Source of the DNA: Hyalella azteca
Lineage: Eukaryota > Arthropoda > Malacostraca > Amphipoda > Hyalellidae
DNA: 64,000 nucleotides
Direction of reading: 5' to 3'
NCBI RefSeq assembly: GCF_000764305.2
Contig: NW_025939527.1
Location: forward strand, 435,583 to 499,582
The position numbers and the translations under genes were made by a program. Shown one piece after another: positions 13,844 through 27,968 of the stretch; positions within the stretch are counted from its first letter, which is position 1; every line of letters starts with the position of its first letter. Below the pieces are notes generated by a model. The model was given only the letters and a program-made list of their open reading frames with translations. It searched no databases and was not told the origin of the DNA.

Positions 13844-14268
13844 TGCAGGGAGGCTGCAGCACGCCTCTGCAGGGAGACTGCAGCACGCCTCTGCAGGGAG
13901 ACTGCAGCACGCCACTGCAGCACGCCACTGCAGCAAGCCATTGCAGCACGCCACTGCAGCAAGCCACTGCAGCACGGCACTGCAGCAAGCCACTGTAGCA
14001 CGCCACTGCAGCAAGCCACTGCAACAAGCCACTGCAGCAAGCCACTGTATCACACCACTGCACCATAGCACTGCAGCACAACACTGCACCATACCACTGC
14101 AACAAGCCACTGCACCACTGCACTGCACCATACCACTGCACCATACCGCTGCAGCATACCACTGCACCACTGCACTGCACCATACCACTGCACCATACCA
14201 CTGCACCATACCACTGCACCATACCACTGCACCATACCACTACACCATACCACTGCACCACTGCACCA
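13844..14268. repeat. 13-bp CTGCAG/CACTGCACC minisatellite
   Basis: The left part has three 24-bp units built on CTGCAGGGAGACTGCAGCA. It passes into 13-bp units ACTGCAGCA(C/A)GCC and then into 13-bp units ACTGCACCATACC. The gradual change of unit type along the array suggests successive local expansions. Since 13 is not a multiple of three, the array gives long open frames on both strands (Cys/Ser/Gly/Val-rich on minus, Ala/Thr/His-rich on plus) that I do not consider genes. CTGCAG units are self-complementary and could form hairpins. Confidence 0.88.
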
Positions 14269-17200
14269 TAACATGCCAGGAGGCTGTAGCCCCGGCGCGG
14301 AGTTGAGCAATTTAAAGCAGAAGCGACGGACCGGCGCTCCCAACCTCCGCTCGTCCATCCATAATTTCTGCACAGAGTTCCCTGCCTGCGGACGGACGCC
14401 TCGTCTCGTGTATGTGGGTTGGAGAAGAGCGTCAAGAGACATGCAGTCGTTATTCACGATGTCTATTTTTTTATCCATCATCAATCAGTGTTTTTATCAA
14501 GTTCATTTGGATCAGGATATGGAATCATTTGAATAAACTTTGTTTGCATTTGTCGCGAGTCCAGACTTTTGGCATCTAATTTAACTTTTCGTATATAAAT
14601 GAATTTTGTGTATTCATTCATAAAACGGAGAAAAATCATTTTTTTACTCGTAATCGTTCCTTTCCAGAACGATAGTTATAATTCTTACTTCGTCAGGCTT
14701 TCATAAAATGCATTTCAATAATAAATAATTTGAATTCAAAATACAATTTTTTGTTTATGATAATTTGTATTGTATAAAAGTGCGAAATAATTTGACTAAA
14801 TCTGGAAGCTCAAAGCTCTACATACAGGCAAACTCATTGTTAAGTACAAGCCAACCTATCCATCTTTTTGACTAACATTGCACATGTGAAACATTAATGC
14901 ATTCATTGTCGTAATCATGCATTAATTTAGCAACGCTGTTCTGAAAATGTTCCAAAGTAGAGCATAAAACGCTTATGGCAAAAAAATATTTAATATTACC
15001 ATTGCAAATATTTGAGCATGCATACCATAATATTATGTTTAATCGCACAATGTTCAATTGCATTGAATATGATTGAGCACGCAAGCCAAATGAGTGTTGT
15101 TTTATGAAGCCAGAGCAAGTGGCTTACCGCGTTAAAGAAGTTGTAGAACCTGTGTAATTGTGTAGTTGTATAGCCTCTCAACCAGAATCCTTCTCAAGGT
15201 TTATGACGTGAATAAGAACAAGGATTAGATGTCGAGGCTATCGTAATCCAGAGGAACTAAAATCTTTGTCCGACAAGGAGAAGGATCTATTAATGTGGAT
15301 GTGTTGCATAAGTATTTCTTTTGTAGGTAATTAATATAAAACAGTAATTAATAAAGTTCTTTTAGATAGCATAGCTGCGTCGAATTTAATGACTGTTTCA
15401 GAAAATCTGTTCCTGAAGCGCTCTAATTATATACGAAAAAAATAATATTGGCTTAACACGTTACAGATTCTCTTATTAAATATTAAGGGTACAAACATAA
15501 AAGAGTACAAAAAGTAAAACCTCCATTAATGCTACTAATGATGTTATTGCATTCTAATTCCTATGAATACATTTGGAATAGTTGGCACGTGTGTGGAAAT
15601 GTGAATACATTCGGAATATTTGACACGTGTATGATTTGTTTCCGAGCTTGTAAGGAACGTCTGATATGTTATTGTCTTTGCTCTTCTATGCTGGCTTATC
15701 TCCGCCAGATCTGACCGCTGCTCTTGTATATCACAACGCAACAACAGAAGCGGCAATTTTCAATGTTAACTAGTACGAGTGATTGTTTAATGTTCATATT
15801 CGAATAAAATAAATTATTACTCATGTGTACAAATAAATGTGATTGAATAAGTAGATAATAAATTACATTTTTCAGGAAAAGATTGTTCAAGATATCAACT
15901 AAAAAAATGATGTTTAAAACCAACTTTATGCTAAACGCTTACAGAAAGCAACGAACATTTATCTTTTTCATCCAATATCTTTCGTTTTTTTCAATAAAAA
16001 TATATGGATGATGCTCATCGACAGACACGTAAGTTATTACAGCGGATGAAGGTGCACAGGCTGAGCTTTGATTTGTCTGAGGACGTAACGGATGACGGAT
16101 GGCAGGCCGTGCGAGGTCACGTGAGAGGCCTCATCCATTCTGATCAAGAGCCGCAAAGCAACTGCAGCATTGCACCTTTGATCTCGCGTCAAGAATGATG
16201 TTCTTCATTATATCAAATGATCTATGATACCCATAAGAAAGATGATACGGCCTAGTCGATGAGTAATAGTATTAAGGTCAGTTATTTTATACAATATTTT
16301 AATGCTTACTTCACGAAGCTCCATCTTTGAACGGAAAAAATATTCATCGGTTATTTTCATCCTCAATCAAATCCAAAGGGAAATTTTGGTGCCTGGAATA
16401 CAGATTATTGTCAAATGAAATAAAATATGACAAGAAGAATCTGACGATAAAAAGCGTGATATGGAGAGGTGATGATAAGAAAACATAATGAGGATTATTG
16501 GTGAATGGCAGATGCATGATAACGCAGCCTGAAACAAATAGACGTGGAGGGCATTTGAATGGTGATTGGTCACAAAACAAGACCACTTCCTGTGACTGGG
16601 TTAAATCAAGTCAGAAGCAAAAAAAAATGTTTCTCCTACGTCGAGTTTTCTTCTCGAGCTTTCCCTAGATTTCTTTCTCGTGTATATTGATTATTTTTAT
16701 GGTTATTAGCCCTCGTAAATAAAGTAAAAAATTCATAAAATAACTTACATTACACTCATTTCCGCAAAAAAAATTATTTTAGTATTAAGAACCACAGTGT
16801 ACATTTCTAAAAATTTTAAAAACGATTTCTCCCTGCGTCAAATGTAAGCTCATTTTTCATTAATCTTGAATTTTTTCATTCACTTTTTAGATTAGTTTCC
16901 ATTCAACATTAAACTCATACAACAAATTTTTAGTTCTGTTGCTCGTCAACCAGTGAAAGCCAGCATAATTATTTAACGACTCTTGTTCTATGCAATGAAT
17001 GCCTCACCATAGCTTCGTGCAAGTGTCACTGTCCAAACATGGCAAGCGCAATTCAACGGCCGTGTTCCGTTTTGGCAGCGCCACTCATTTTTCCACGTTG
17101 CTATAGCTGGGCAATGCCAGTAAAAGCCAACATGTACTCCCGACTTCTCCGCTCCATGCCGCCCCTGCAACGGCAAACTAAAAACAGGACGCCGTCCGAG

Positions 17201-19956
17201 CACTGGCGTCAATCTTCAGGCTGCACGCTGGGAAAATCGGATGATAAATGGTTCCTGTGCAGTTACTGAGTACTGATGGTGGTAGTCTGTGAATTTAAGA
17301 ACCTTGTGTTTGTAGTGTACTGATGATAGCATATTAGTACTCATCTGTCAAGTGAGTAGCCAAATGATGTGTTAAGTTTCTAAGCACTATTGGCCAATTG
17401 ACAAAACAAAATTTGAAACGTAACGTAAATTTTATAATTAATGTGATATCACAGTCAAGTGTGGTCTAACCAGATGTCGAATAATTATTCTTAATAACAT
17501 TGGGGTTAGAATCTGTAACGTATCAAATACGAAAGAAATTACGTAAAACATAAGGTGAATTAAATAAGAAATTTTCATCACAGAGTAGGGCCTATAATTA
17601 ATTGATTGAAGATTACAGTTTTTCTCAATACTGGCAATCATTTTCGAGGGGTAAGAATTGTCAATACAAATTTATTGGCTAAGAAATGTCATTAGATAGA
17701 ATCTTGTTCTGTAACATAACTATGGAAATTTAAATCGACCTAAAGATCACACAAACCAATTTTTATTAAACGTAAATTTCCTTAAGATGAAATTTAAATC
17801 CCTCTGTAATATAAATATTAATAGCAACAAACTTATTAAATCGCCGAAGATCTTTAGTCTAAGCTTCTGTCTTCTATGGATCGTTCTACCTGATAAAATA
17901 CGAATTTAGTGAACTAACGTTAGCTCCCACATAAAAATCATATTATACCACTTCAAATATTATACCACTAAATCATATTATACCACTTCAAAAACAAAAC
18001 AAGCATACTTACCGTCTCACACATTTCACTTTTAAATTGCATTAAAAAATCATTTGACCGAGGGGATAATTAATCATTTTGGTAAATCATTTGACCTCTC
18101 ACAAAGTTGTAAATTTGAAAGCTTAACACAATCTTCGCGTCAATGCATATTCAATAACGACTTTATAGAATTATAAAGGACAATCATGGTGACAAGTCCA
18201 ATACTTTTTTTTCACATTCACAGACGGCTTAATTGTGAATGAGGGCTTCTATGACTATTCAAGAAAAAAAAAAACGTATTCTCTCGCTTGTTCATTTTTG
18301 AACTTAAGCTCTTGTTATTAAACTTTTCGATGTGTTATAAAAGAGAATAGTGCCGCAGTGATATCAGAATTAGACGAAATAATATATTGCACCGCGCTAA
18401 AAAGTGCTAAAAAAAACCTTCACTTCAGCCATTGTGCCGTCGTTTGAGACTAAATGAATACATATTTAGTTCTTCTGCTACGTCCACATCGTTTTCTTAT
18501 GGCACAGGAACAGACATCGCGGAAAATAAATTCATGGAATTCCAGAATCAAATTTCAGAAACTTTTTCCAACATGACGGAGACTGTTCAAGCTAAACCGA
18601 TTAAATGTAGACGACTTAAGACATTCAATAGCACCGCGTCCTGCTTTCCTCCGGATGTGTTTACCGATACTGTATCGAGGATTGACGCGGGAAAGTGTAC
18701 GAAGTTCGGCCAATAATGACCAAAGTTTTCTTCAGAAGGAAAAGCTCTGCTGCTAACTTCTTTAGATAATGAGGAAAGTGCCCTCAAGAACATCGTTTCA
18801 GAGAAATTCATGCCATTGATTACGGTAGAACTTCGTCGCTGCATAAGCCTCCGCCATATGGTCTAGAATATTCTCTGGTATTGAAATGTTTGCTAAGTTC
18901 AGTTCATTTTCAATGCCGCTCTCGGGTAATTCAGGTAAAATGAAAAAAAGCCATAAGTGTTTCAAAATTATTCTCAGAGTCTACAGTGCTAACATTTTTA
19001 TCATGGATCCTATACCGGAATTGTTTCAATGTCAATGATATGGTGTATGAAAATTCATGTTTTTCTTTCATATTTATTTCGACAAAGTAACATTCATTAC
19101 GGCATTTTCTTCTTCATTATATCCAAATTTGATCCAGCTTTAGCACTCAAATGCCTCTCACTTGCAAATGTAATACTGCCTAGCTCTAAAGCAAAGAAAA
19201 TTGGAATGTCGAATTAACGGACACATGTAGATGTTGCTTGAAGTTTATACATTTCACTTCAATATTATTTCTCATATCGTCAAAAAATAGCATTGGACTC
19301 AATTGGAGCTCCGAATTACGAATTTCAGTAACTTATTTGTTGTATATTAATTGAATATATAAAGTTCTACAAATATTGGAGGCTTCTAAGGAAATTTTTG
19401 ATGTGGTGGCTCTTCACGTGCCATTTCCCTCCCTTTAATCTACAAACTGAAGTGACGAGCGAACCAAACACTAATAGGATTAAGGTCTAAGGTTGACGAA
19501 TCAACGAATTTGAGCAGTGGCGGATGAACGATCCACGATAAATCCTGCCTCACTATATTAAAGGACCTCCTCGAGAAGATGGCTTCGCTAAATAAAATTA
19601 CTTATTCACGCTGTGCCAAGACACGATTTTCATCGATTCTGCATCGATAATGAAGCTTGGTTCACATGGAAAATTCTACATTTGAGCACTGAGTGGTTTT
19701 TCCACTCTGCAAAATATTCACTGAAAACACTTTTTCATGTAATTTCTTCGTGAGATTTATCCTACTTGGGCAGCTGGGCAGCCTGTATTCTGAAACTGAG
19801 ATGAAATTTTAATTAAAGTTTAATATTTTGAAGCTTGTTCGCCTGAATACTTATTATGGTTAGTAATTTAGACTTCGAGCTTTCGATCCTTTATCCATCT
19901 AGATCTACAAAAATTGAAATTATAGACGAGTGAGTACACTTTCCTCGCCTCCACTA

Positions 19957-20192
19957 ACGTTCAACCTCTCCGGACGTTCAACCTCTCCGGACGTTCAACC
20001 TCTCCGGACGTTCAACCTCTCCGGACGTTCAACCTCTCCGGACGTTCAACCTCTCCGAACTTTCAACCTCTCCGGACGTTCAACCTCTCCGGACGTTCTA
20101 CCTCCCCGAACTTTCAACCTATCCGGACGCTCAACCTCTCCGAACTTTCAACCTCTCCGGACGTTCAACCTCTCCGGATGTTCAACCTCTCT
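19957..20192. repeat. 17-bp tandem repeat, about 14 copies
   Basis: The unit ACGTTCAACCTCTCCGG repeats with an exact 17-bp period from 19957. A few units carry ACTTTC or CTACCTCCCCG variants, and the last one is partial. It creates a 98-codon plus-strand frame of the type LRTFNLSGRSTSPDVQP that is a repeat by-product. Confidence 0.9.
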
Positions 20193-22440
20193 CATCTCAG
20201 GATCTGGAGACGCGTGTCGTCGTTAGTTTAATGAAATGTTACAGAGATTAATGCTCATGACAAGACCTCAAATTAACGCAGCAATAACTTGCGAGAAGAA
20301 ACTCTAATTCTCTCTAACGCATGTCGATGATTTTGTCGTATCATTTAATTTCGCTCTGATATTAAAAATAATTACTTTACTAAATACACGTGCAAAAGTT
20401 TAGTGTCGTTTATATTTTATGAGTTAACGTCTCAATAAAATACTTTTGGGTGCCTTCAACATCTGGTAAAATATTACAAACATTTTTATTAATGGATCAT
20501 GCATGGAATTGATAATAGAGCAAGTAAATATTTACGTACGATGCCTCATTTTCAACTTTTTCTCAAATTATTATAAAAACGGAAAATTGTAGAACAGAAC
20601 TGGAATAAGTGGCTGTAAATCATATAATTCTCTCTTACACCCTATAAGTGAGTCCAGTCTTTTGTTTTGAAACTGCTGTAAATAATTCTACTCTTTACCA
20701 TTTACAGTTATATACCGAGTAGCTATAATCTTTTTCTAAAACTTATTTTCACCCTTCTTAATGAAATTCCCCCTTAATGAATTAATCAACGACCCACGCA
20801 TTCAATGATTATAGGCGAATAAAGTTTTCGTATTTTTTCTCGATAACATTCAGCTATTTACCAAATTGTTAAAAAGCCAAGCGATTAATTAGACGATGTA
20901 AGCGTCTTGATGCAGGGGCATTGTTCGGAGCCACCCTAGCGTTGTCTCGCGCCCAAGACAATGGATTCTACCTCTAAAAACACGCGCTGTTCTATATATT
21001 TTGCTGCCGTGGGCAATCAATCGCGCCTGCAAATGCCTTTTATCGAGTGAAGGTTAATTTGTTACGGAAACTAATTGAATGTTGTGACTGGAGGAGAGAC
21101 GAGAAGCTCCAGGATTCTTTTCGATGAAAATTTGGCCGGAGATGTTCAAATGTAACACAAAGTGGACGATTCTCAAGACACTGCAGATATTGGAAGTAAA
21201 ACACGTGTTAATGAAGTGGGGGTTTTCACATACCACATTGCAATGGAGAAGTTTGATTTATCATTAACACACGTTACTAGATTCTTGTTGGTATTCCTCA
21301 TAACGCATCATTCTACCGTGCGAAAGGCATTCAATTCAATTATTGTATTCAATTTACAATACGTACATTGTTTTTTTTCATATCGCACAGTATGGATATA
21401 TGTTGATCAAACGTGGTTGTATTTAGAGAAATTTGTGTATTTGCAAGGTTTCTAATCGTTCATACATTTATATAGGTATATGAATTTTATTATTCTGATA
21501 AATTTGGAGGATTATTAGTTTTAATGCTTCGAAGGTAAGTTTTCAAATTAAAAAACTGCATTAAACCTTAAGTGAGTTATATAAGTTCATACAAAATTAT
21601 TTTGCAAGAAGATCAGAGGCCTCATGTAGCAAACGAGGTAACTTTTCATAATTAATTATTAAAGAAAATATTTTTGCTTAGTTCCACAAGACGAAATTCA
21701 AGCTCAGGCTCTAAACCAGCTTGCCATAAATTCTGCTTAATGAGGTCATGGAAATTTCAAACTCACACGTGAATTCTGCATGAGCTTAATGGTCTTTTGA
21801 GTGATTTATAACGGCAGTTAATTGTGAAAACGATGTCACGTTACATTTGCATGCATTTATTATGACGACTAACAGTTTGCGAAATTTCTTGGAAGAATAT
21901 CACTTGTTTATTGTTAAATCTAGTTAATATTTGGGCTGAATAAATAATCTTTCATCCATAAAACATTTTGTTGAAAACAAAAACAAAGAAAAACTGAGAA
22001 ATAATTGCCCAAATTCATTCTGTGGCTGTTAAAGTCGTGTTATTATATTGTAAACTTGTCATTTTCTTTCATATACTAGACGTACCCATTAATTTATATA
22101 TTTTTGAAGTACATTGTTCAATATTCGTGGATATCAACCAATTCGGGTGATGTGGAAAAAAATTGCGAGTTAAGCAGGCTTTTATTCTTCATAAGTTTTT
22201 ATTCCAAATAGAATTACACAATCAGAAAAATGATAGAAAAATAATAACGTGATATCAGATGACAAGAGGCTCCTTGAGCGAATAACAATTTATGTTCGTA
22301 ATGAGCTTCGTAGGCGACATATAGCGTGAGAAATATATTAAAAAAATTTATATATATTGAAAAAAAATATATATATATAAGAAAATATTTTTTAATAGAA
22401 CGGCTCCCATTAGTTTCTTTGTGATTTTATAACATCATAA

Positions 22441-22505
22441 AACCAACTTACACTTGACCAGATTTACTCATAAATCCAACTTACACTTGACCAGATTTAC
22501 TCTCG
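22441..22505. repeat. 33-bp direct duplication
   Basis: CCAACTTACACTTGACCAGA occurs at 22443 and again at 22476, with matching flanks. This is a recent two-copy tandem duplication just downstream of an AT dinucleotide-rich stretch (about 22340-22380). Confidence 0.75.
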
Positions 22506-23096
22506 CCGCACTCCAGAAGAAATTTCAGCAAGTTCTCCTTTGGCTGAGAAAGGAACTTTGGAAGCTCGCTTCAAAGTTCTGCTTCACGAACCCAATATTT
22601 GTTGGCTGTTGAGCATGCCGTACGGCTCAAGTTGGCTGAAAAAAATCACATTTTTGGGGGGAAAGTTTTTTGATCGTTAAGTTTTGTGTGTGTTCTAGAT
22701 CAATGAATGCCCTACTTTACAAAAGCGCCGTATGCAATACACGTCACTGCACTCTATGTACAAATCTCTAGTTAGTTTTTAAATTGCGTATTTAAGAAAA
22801 AATTGGAATGCGCGTTGGGAAACTCAGTAAGAAATTTATATTTTTTCTATGAAAGGAATGATGGATGGCAACTATGGTTCAGTATTTATTTTAGGCCAAT
22901 TTGTTCTCGAAAATTCAAAATAGAAGTTCTCAAATGACTGACCGCAATTCTTATTTTTATTTTGCCTCTAACTTCTTTATTAATAAAATTTATTTTATCA
23001 ATTCTTCTTATTATTTTTGTCGCCAACTCATTTATTGTTATTTTTGCTGCTATTGCAGCATTCCTTTGAGCAGCTGTTCGAGCCAACGCTTAGACC

Positions 23097-23244
23097 AGGG
23101 CCTATACTTTCAAAAAAAAGTTAAGAGATCGTAAGTTCTTCAGCCAATCATTGACGGCCTTTCAAGCAAAATCCACCAATCATAGACAAGAAAATAGAGC
23201 GTAAGTACTCACGTTCACTTAACGAGTTTTGAAAGTATAGCCCA
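23097..23244. mobile_element. 148-bp MITE with imperfect terminal inverted repeats and possible 5-bp target duplication
   Basis: The left end reads AGGGCCTATACTTTCAAAA and the complement of the right end reads TGGGCTATACTTTCAAAA. The similarity continues inward for about 40 bp (GTTAAG and CGTAAGT-type matches). The element is flanked by AGACC at 23092-23096 and 23245-23249. It has no coding capacity. The superfamily cannot be assigned with confidence from the ends alone. Confidence 0.7.
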
Positions 23245-25584
23245 AGACCCAGAAATTTCGAGTCTTTGCAACTCCGGCTTTGTTGCTTCTACGTGAATAT
23301 TTGTTTGGTTTGTTCGCCAAAATATTAGTTTATCATTGAGTTTGAATTTCATTTTTATAAAATAATTTACCGTGTACTTGATACCTTGCTAGAAACTTGG
23401 AAACTTGCACTTCCGGCGTATTTTATTAGTTTTCTGAGATAAATTGTAAATTTGTCATCTTATAAAAAATTATTGAACTTATTCTAGACTGAGTGAAAAA
23501 TAAAATTGCCTGCATTAAAAATCACTGAATATTACAGAAATGCAAAGCTCCGAGGGTATTTTTATGCATACTTTATAAGAACCAATATCGCTTTCATTAA
23601 GGGGCTCGAGCCCTAGCGTCATAGAGAGAAAATTTAATATATTTTTCTCTGTGTCGCCTGAAATTAAATTACGGGGAAATGATCAAATCAGCTCCTGCTG
23701 ACGCCATAAGCGGGAATGCAGCGCGATGCACTCAGGCAGTTTACTCATGCAGTAAACCCACGCTTCGCCACATCGACTCGACTGAACAGCGACATTTTTT
23801 TATTGTGAAAATGGCCATATTTTAACTCTGGTTCAACAGTGTTTATTCATTGATCATTTGCATTCAACTTCATCCACGATTAAACTAACAAATCATGCGC
23901 AGGGAACAAGAATTAAGTTAGATGATGATTTAGGAAACACGAATTTTTACCTTAGAAGAAACCATCTAAAGCGACGCTCAAGTGCAAGACGGTCCGTGTT
24001 CAGAGCGTCTTTGCATGATGTCACTCTGTACTGGAATATTATATACAAAACATTGCCAGACATTACCGGACATATTAGTGATATTACCAGACAGCAACTT
24101 CAGCCGATCGCCATCAGCAATCTAATGACTTCGGTTGTGCGACTAAGATTTTTTCTTGGACCAGCTGTAGCTGTAGCATTGTCTGCTCGAGTATCAAGGC
24201 CATGAGTTTGAAATCATCACAAAACGAACATTACCAATCATAGATTATGAATTATCGTCGTCGATCTCGATTCGCGACCACCTTATAAAAACGGGTTCTT
24301 CGTGCCTAAGAGATGAAAATTCATGTCCCAGCTATTTGTATACTCCGAGCTGACGCAGTTTCTCACGTACGTTGCCTGTGCAAATTATCTGATTCAAGAT
24401 ACAGTGTTCAACCAGTCAGTCCCACAACCTAAGCTTGTTCCTGCAACGTCAGGATGTTCGAACTGAGGCTTTTTCCCCTCTTCATGTACTACGCACTGCA
24501 GGTTTCCTCGTCAATGAGAGGCGGTAGGAAGCTCAACAGTTTCCACTCTACGTGAACGTTTGCCTCGTCTGTAGACCTACGTTATATTGGCCTCTGAGAT
24601 TCTCGTTGCACCATCTTGATTGAGGTGAATAGCCTGAAGCCTTGCGACGCTCCTAGCTTCTCTGCCCAAGAATCGCGTTTCTTTTCTTGTGAAACTTCTA
24701 GAGTTTTACCACCGAGGGCTGCTGAAGGGAGCTCCGAGAGCTAATAAAAGAGCTATCCAGCCAGTGTTGAGTGGTCGAATTTACCTTGAAATTCTTTGCT
24801 TGCGGTCAAGGAAAATTGTATAAATAGCTTGAACTTTGTTTGACCTTAGTTGGAGTTGGAGGCTAACACCTAGTATAATCCCTAAGAAATTTCATCGAAT
24901 AAAAAGCTATCTTATCGAAAGTCTTGTTATGATACTCGATCGAAAAACTTACTGCATTAACATGTTATACATAATTTTTTGTGAGTACTCTAACTTTTGT
25001 TAGAAATTTTCTTTGTTTTTTTTTTATGCTTTCATTGCAAAAAAATTGAGCTAAATACATTTCGGAGGCTTTTCCACGGAGTCTTCATAAATGAATTAAC
25101 AAGCTTGAAGTGTCCTTAATGCTGTCATCATTGACCAGCATTCCCTTATTTTTCATTTATCAACTTTTTTATTTCAAACCATTTCTGTTAAACTGATTAT
25201 TGCGCACTTGTAATATATTCAGCAATTCTCTTGTTACTCAATTTGATGATTAACAACTTAAGGCAAAAGAATGCATATCCGTTATAATCATAGAGACCAC
25301 TGATCTTGGACGACCATTCATCACATGTGCAACGTGACAGAAATGTATTTATATTTTCTGGCGAACTGATGGAGCTTAGATCAAAATTGACGGCACATTA
25401 CTTTATTTAACTAAGATATTCTATCTGAATTTTCAGCCCAGCTCCGCACCTGCGTTGCCATCAAATTCAACCGAAAAGGAATTGATGGTATTTTGATCAA
25501 AGTGCATTGATTCATATAAAAATTGGAATTTTCAAGGCCGATTTTATATAAATGAAATTCATGGGCTATGTGCTTGACATCGGA

Positions 25585-25609
25585 GTGACTTAGTGGCTAG
25601 GTGTTCGGC
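25585..25609 (+). repeat. tRNA-like box A segment, possible SINE head
   Basis: The stretch GTGACTTAGTGGCTAGGTG resembles an A-box of a tRNA-derived SINE. I do not find a matching B box (GGTTCGAATCC type) at the proper distance, so this is at best a decayed SINE fragment. Confidence 0.2.
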
Positions 25610-27941
25610 ATGAAGTGTCGGTGGTATGGCGCCCCAGACATGTTTATATGAACAAACTATTCCTCTATGTTGACGGTGTCACTACCTAACACGGCCGCTC
25701 GTAAGTCTCTCTCACTTCTGATACCTCGCTGTGATAAATGGTATCAGGGCGAGTGATGGATGGAACTCTGCTCTCCCAAAACGCTTCATACCTTCTTTCG
25801 GCTGTCCAACTAACGTGACCAAACATTGCAACGAAAAAGGAGAATGTATCCTTAAATGAGGTTTGGTTTCCCAAACCCAAATTTCCCACACTAAAATATT
25901 TTTAAATAGTTATTTCAAAAGAGAAATATGGAAAAGTTAACCACGAGAATTTGTTCTATTTTTTATGGATACGCTCAGAGACTTGCCGTTATTTGCAGTA
26001 AGATCGTTAATGTTGGAGGTTGAAAAATAACGTCAAATTATTTGCACTATTTCAAGGGGGGTTATTTATTATATAATTACTAAAAAGTAGCGCTTTCCAA
26101 ACTAACTCAAAGAAAAATTTGTGTTTTGAAATACTCAGAGCTTTTCGGTTCACTTTTCCACAGAAGCAGAGCGGCAGCTCACGGAAAAAAATATCTAGAA
26201 TAATATTTGGTCGATACAGCGTGGAAGTCAAATCCAGTGCATCAGTCATAGGAAACGTGAAAATGCCATCCAGTCGACTTCTTACCCCACTGGAAATTTA
26301 AATTGGGCGTACACAGTGTCGAGGGACTGAAATTCAAACCTGTGAATTTTTTAACTGCAAATCGAGCTGAGCTGCGAGGCACACTAACCTGCACGCTAAT
26401 TATAGCCAGAAAACCCGGCATAGTTGCGATGTTCCGATGGCTTCATGTCTGTCGGTCTCTCATTTTAGTGTTCTGAGTGCAGGTAATGCCAGCAAATATT
26501 CATTACCATGTAAGCCACAGACCCAGCGTGAATAGTAAAATCCCTCTGGACGATTCATTAGTGGACCTCAACATGCGTCGGTGTCCAATGAGTTCAGTAT
26601 GGACGTTTATTGAAATGACCTAATTCAGTTGGTCCAGCTCGACATATGCGGTTCGATATAACCTCATCAACTGTCCGTTTATTAGCTGAGGTTCAATTAG
26701 AAGTTCAAAATAGGTCGTGTATTTTGAAAGACCATTTGCCAGTAGCTCGTTCTAAGAATAGGTCAGTAGAGATAATAGAGAGGTTTCAATAGTGTTTTTT
26801 GAAGAATTATCTGGCATCAAGGTATAGATAGATCAAGGTCCGTTTTTCTTGGTGTTTTTTCTTTGGGGGAAACGTAACCTTTACCGAGAATTTCCATTTT
26901 GAACGAATAAAATGCAATAGAGCGAGTAAAATTTCTGCAGTTGCACGTTTTTTGGCCAATCAATTTTGCTGAATCTCAAAACTCTATTGCTGAACGTACT
27001 CGTAGAAATGCAAGCAGGTATAAAAGCTGGATTTAAATTTGAATACTGTGAATTTAAAAACGTGTCTAACTCAATATTCAAAATAACGCAGATTTTTCAA
27101 ATTAATATTGAATTCAATTGAAAACTTTTTTATCACAAGTAGAACGCTTTGATTCGTGAAGTGTTATTTCGTTTTCCCTGTCAGTTCGTTTTATTGACAT
27201 AATCTCAAATAAATTGTTAACCTACTTTTTTTTTTTTTGAGAATATCGTGCCAAATTTAGTTTTCATAAATTTCTTCGCGTAGCAAAAGCAAAATTTTCG
27301 AAATTGCTAGAAATTCTAGATCGACGTTTTGCTGATATGACGGATGCAATACACCAATTTTCTGCTCTTTCCATCCGAATGTGCAAATAATTTATAGATT
27401 AGTATTCCAAGATACATGCATTTTGAAACTATATAAAATTTATTCTATTTATCACTCTTAAAAGACGTTCGAAAGACGACCGAACCATTCGAAAATTCAT
27501 TTTCTTTCAGCTGCCAAAAGCTTTGCGAGAGGTAAATTGTGATTGGCAAGAAATTGAACGATGGGAATGTCCAGTATATAGGAAAACAAATTTTACAGCT
27601 AAAAGTTTTATGTCCACTTGCTCATATCCTCTTCAACAAGATTTATTAATAGATGCATTGTTAATAGATCGAAAGTTCAGTTACGTTACCCGCAAATCAA
27701 TAAGTCAAGTTGTGTATAAACTTATAAATAAGCTCATAAATAACCTCATCCACAAGTCAATACGTTTAGTTGTGAATAAACGCAACCCATTCACACTCTC
27801 ATAATTGTTATCAGAAGAATAAGTAAAAATAAATATCTAAAAAATATATTAAAAAACAACGAAAAGGAATTCTCGAATGGTCAAGTCGTTTTTCTTTTGA
27901 ACGTCTTGAACTCGTTGATAACAAGTCGTTGTAACCAAGTT

Positions 27942-27968
27942 GGCTTATTGTAGTGACTACAATAAGCC
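27942..27968. repeat. Perfect 12-bp-arm palindrome
   Basis: GGCTTATTGTAG and CTACAATAAGCC are separated by TGA. The sequence ATTGTAGTGAC recurs twice within the next 40 bp, so a small local duplication has followed the hairpin. Confidence 0.6.

Noticed and set aside
13475..14536. Overlapping long ORFs on both strands (up to 262 codons) with Cys/Gly/Ser or Ala/His/Thr repeats.
   Set aside because: They are translations of the 13-bp and 54-bp tandem arrays. The open frames exist because the units lack stops in those registers, and no domain or splice context supports them.
18432..18716. 94-codon plus-strand ORF (MCRRLRLNEYIF...) with a possible shifted continuation to about 18850.
   Set aside because: It has a mixed, protein-like composition but no recognisable family, no splice context and no GC-rich codon use like the real exons. 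It could be a decayed repeat ORF.
19930..20226. 98-codon ORF of repeated FNLSGRSTSPDVQPLRT type.
   Set aside because: It is a translation of the 17-bp array (51 bp is 17 codons).
23858..24205. 115-codon plus-strand ORF.
   Set aside because: No recognisable domain or motif, and the length is within chance expectation for a 64-kb window.
25585..25650. Possible tRNA gene.
   Set aside because: There is an A-box-like stretch but no B box, no cloverleaf and no anticodon arm. It is kept only as a weak SINE candidate.
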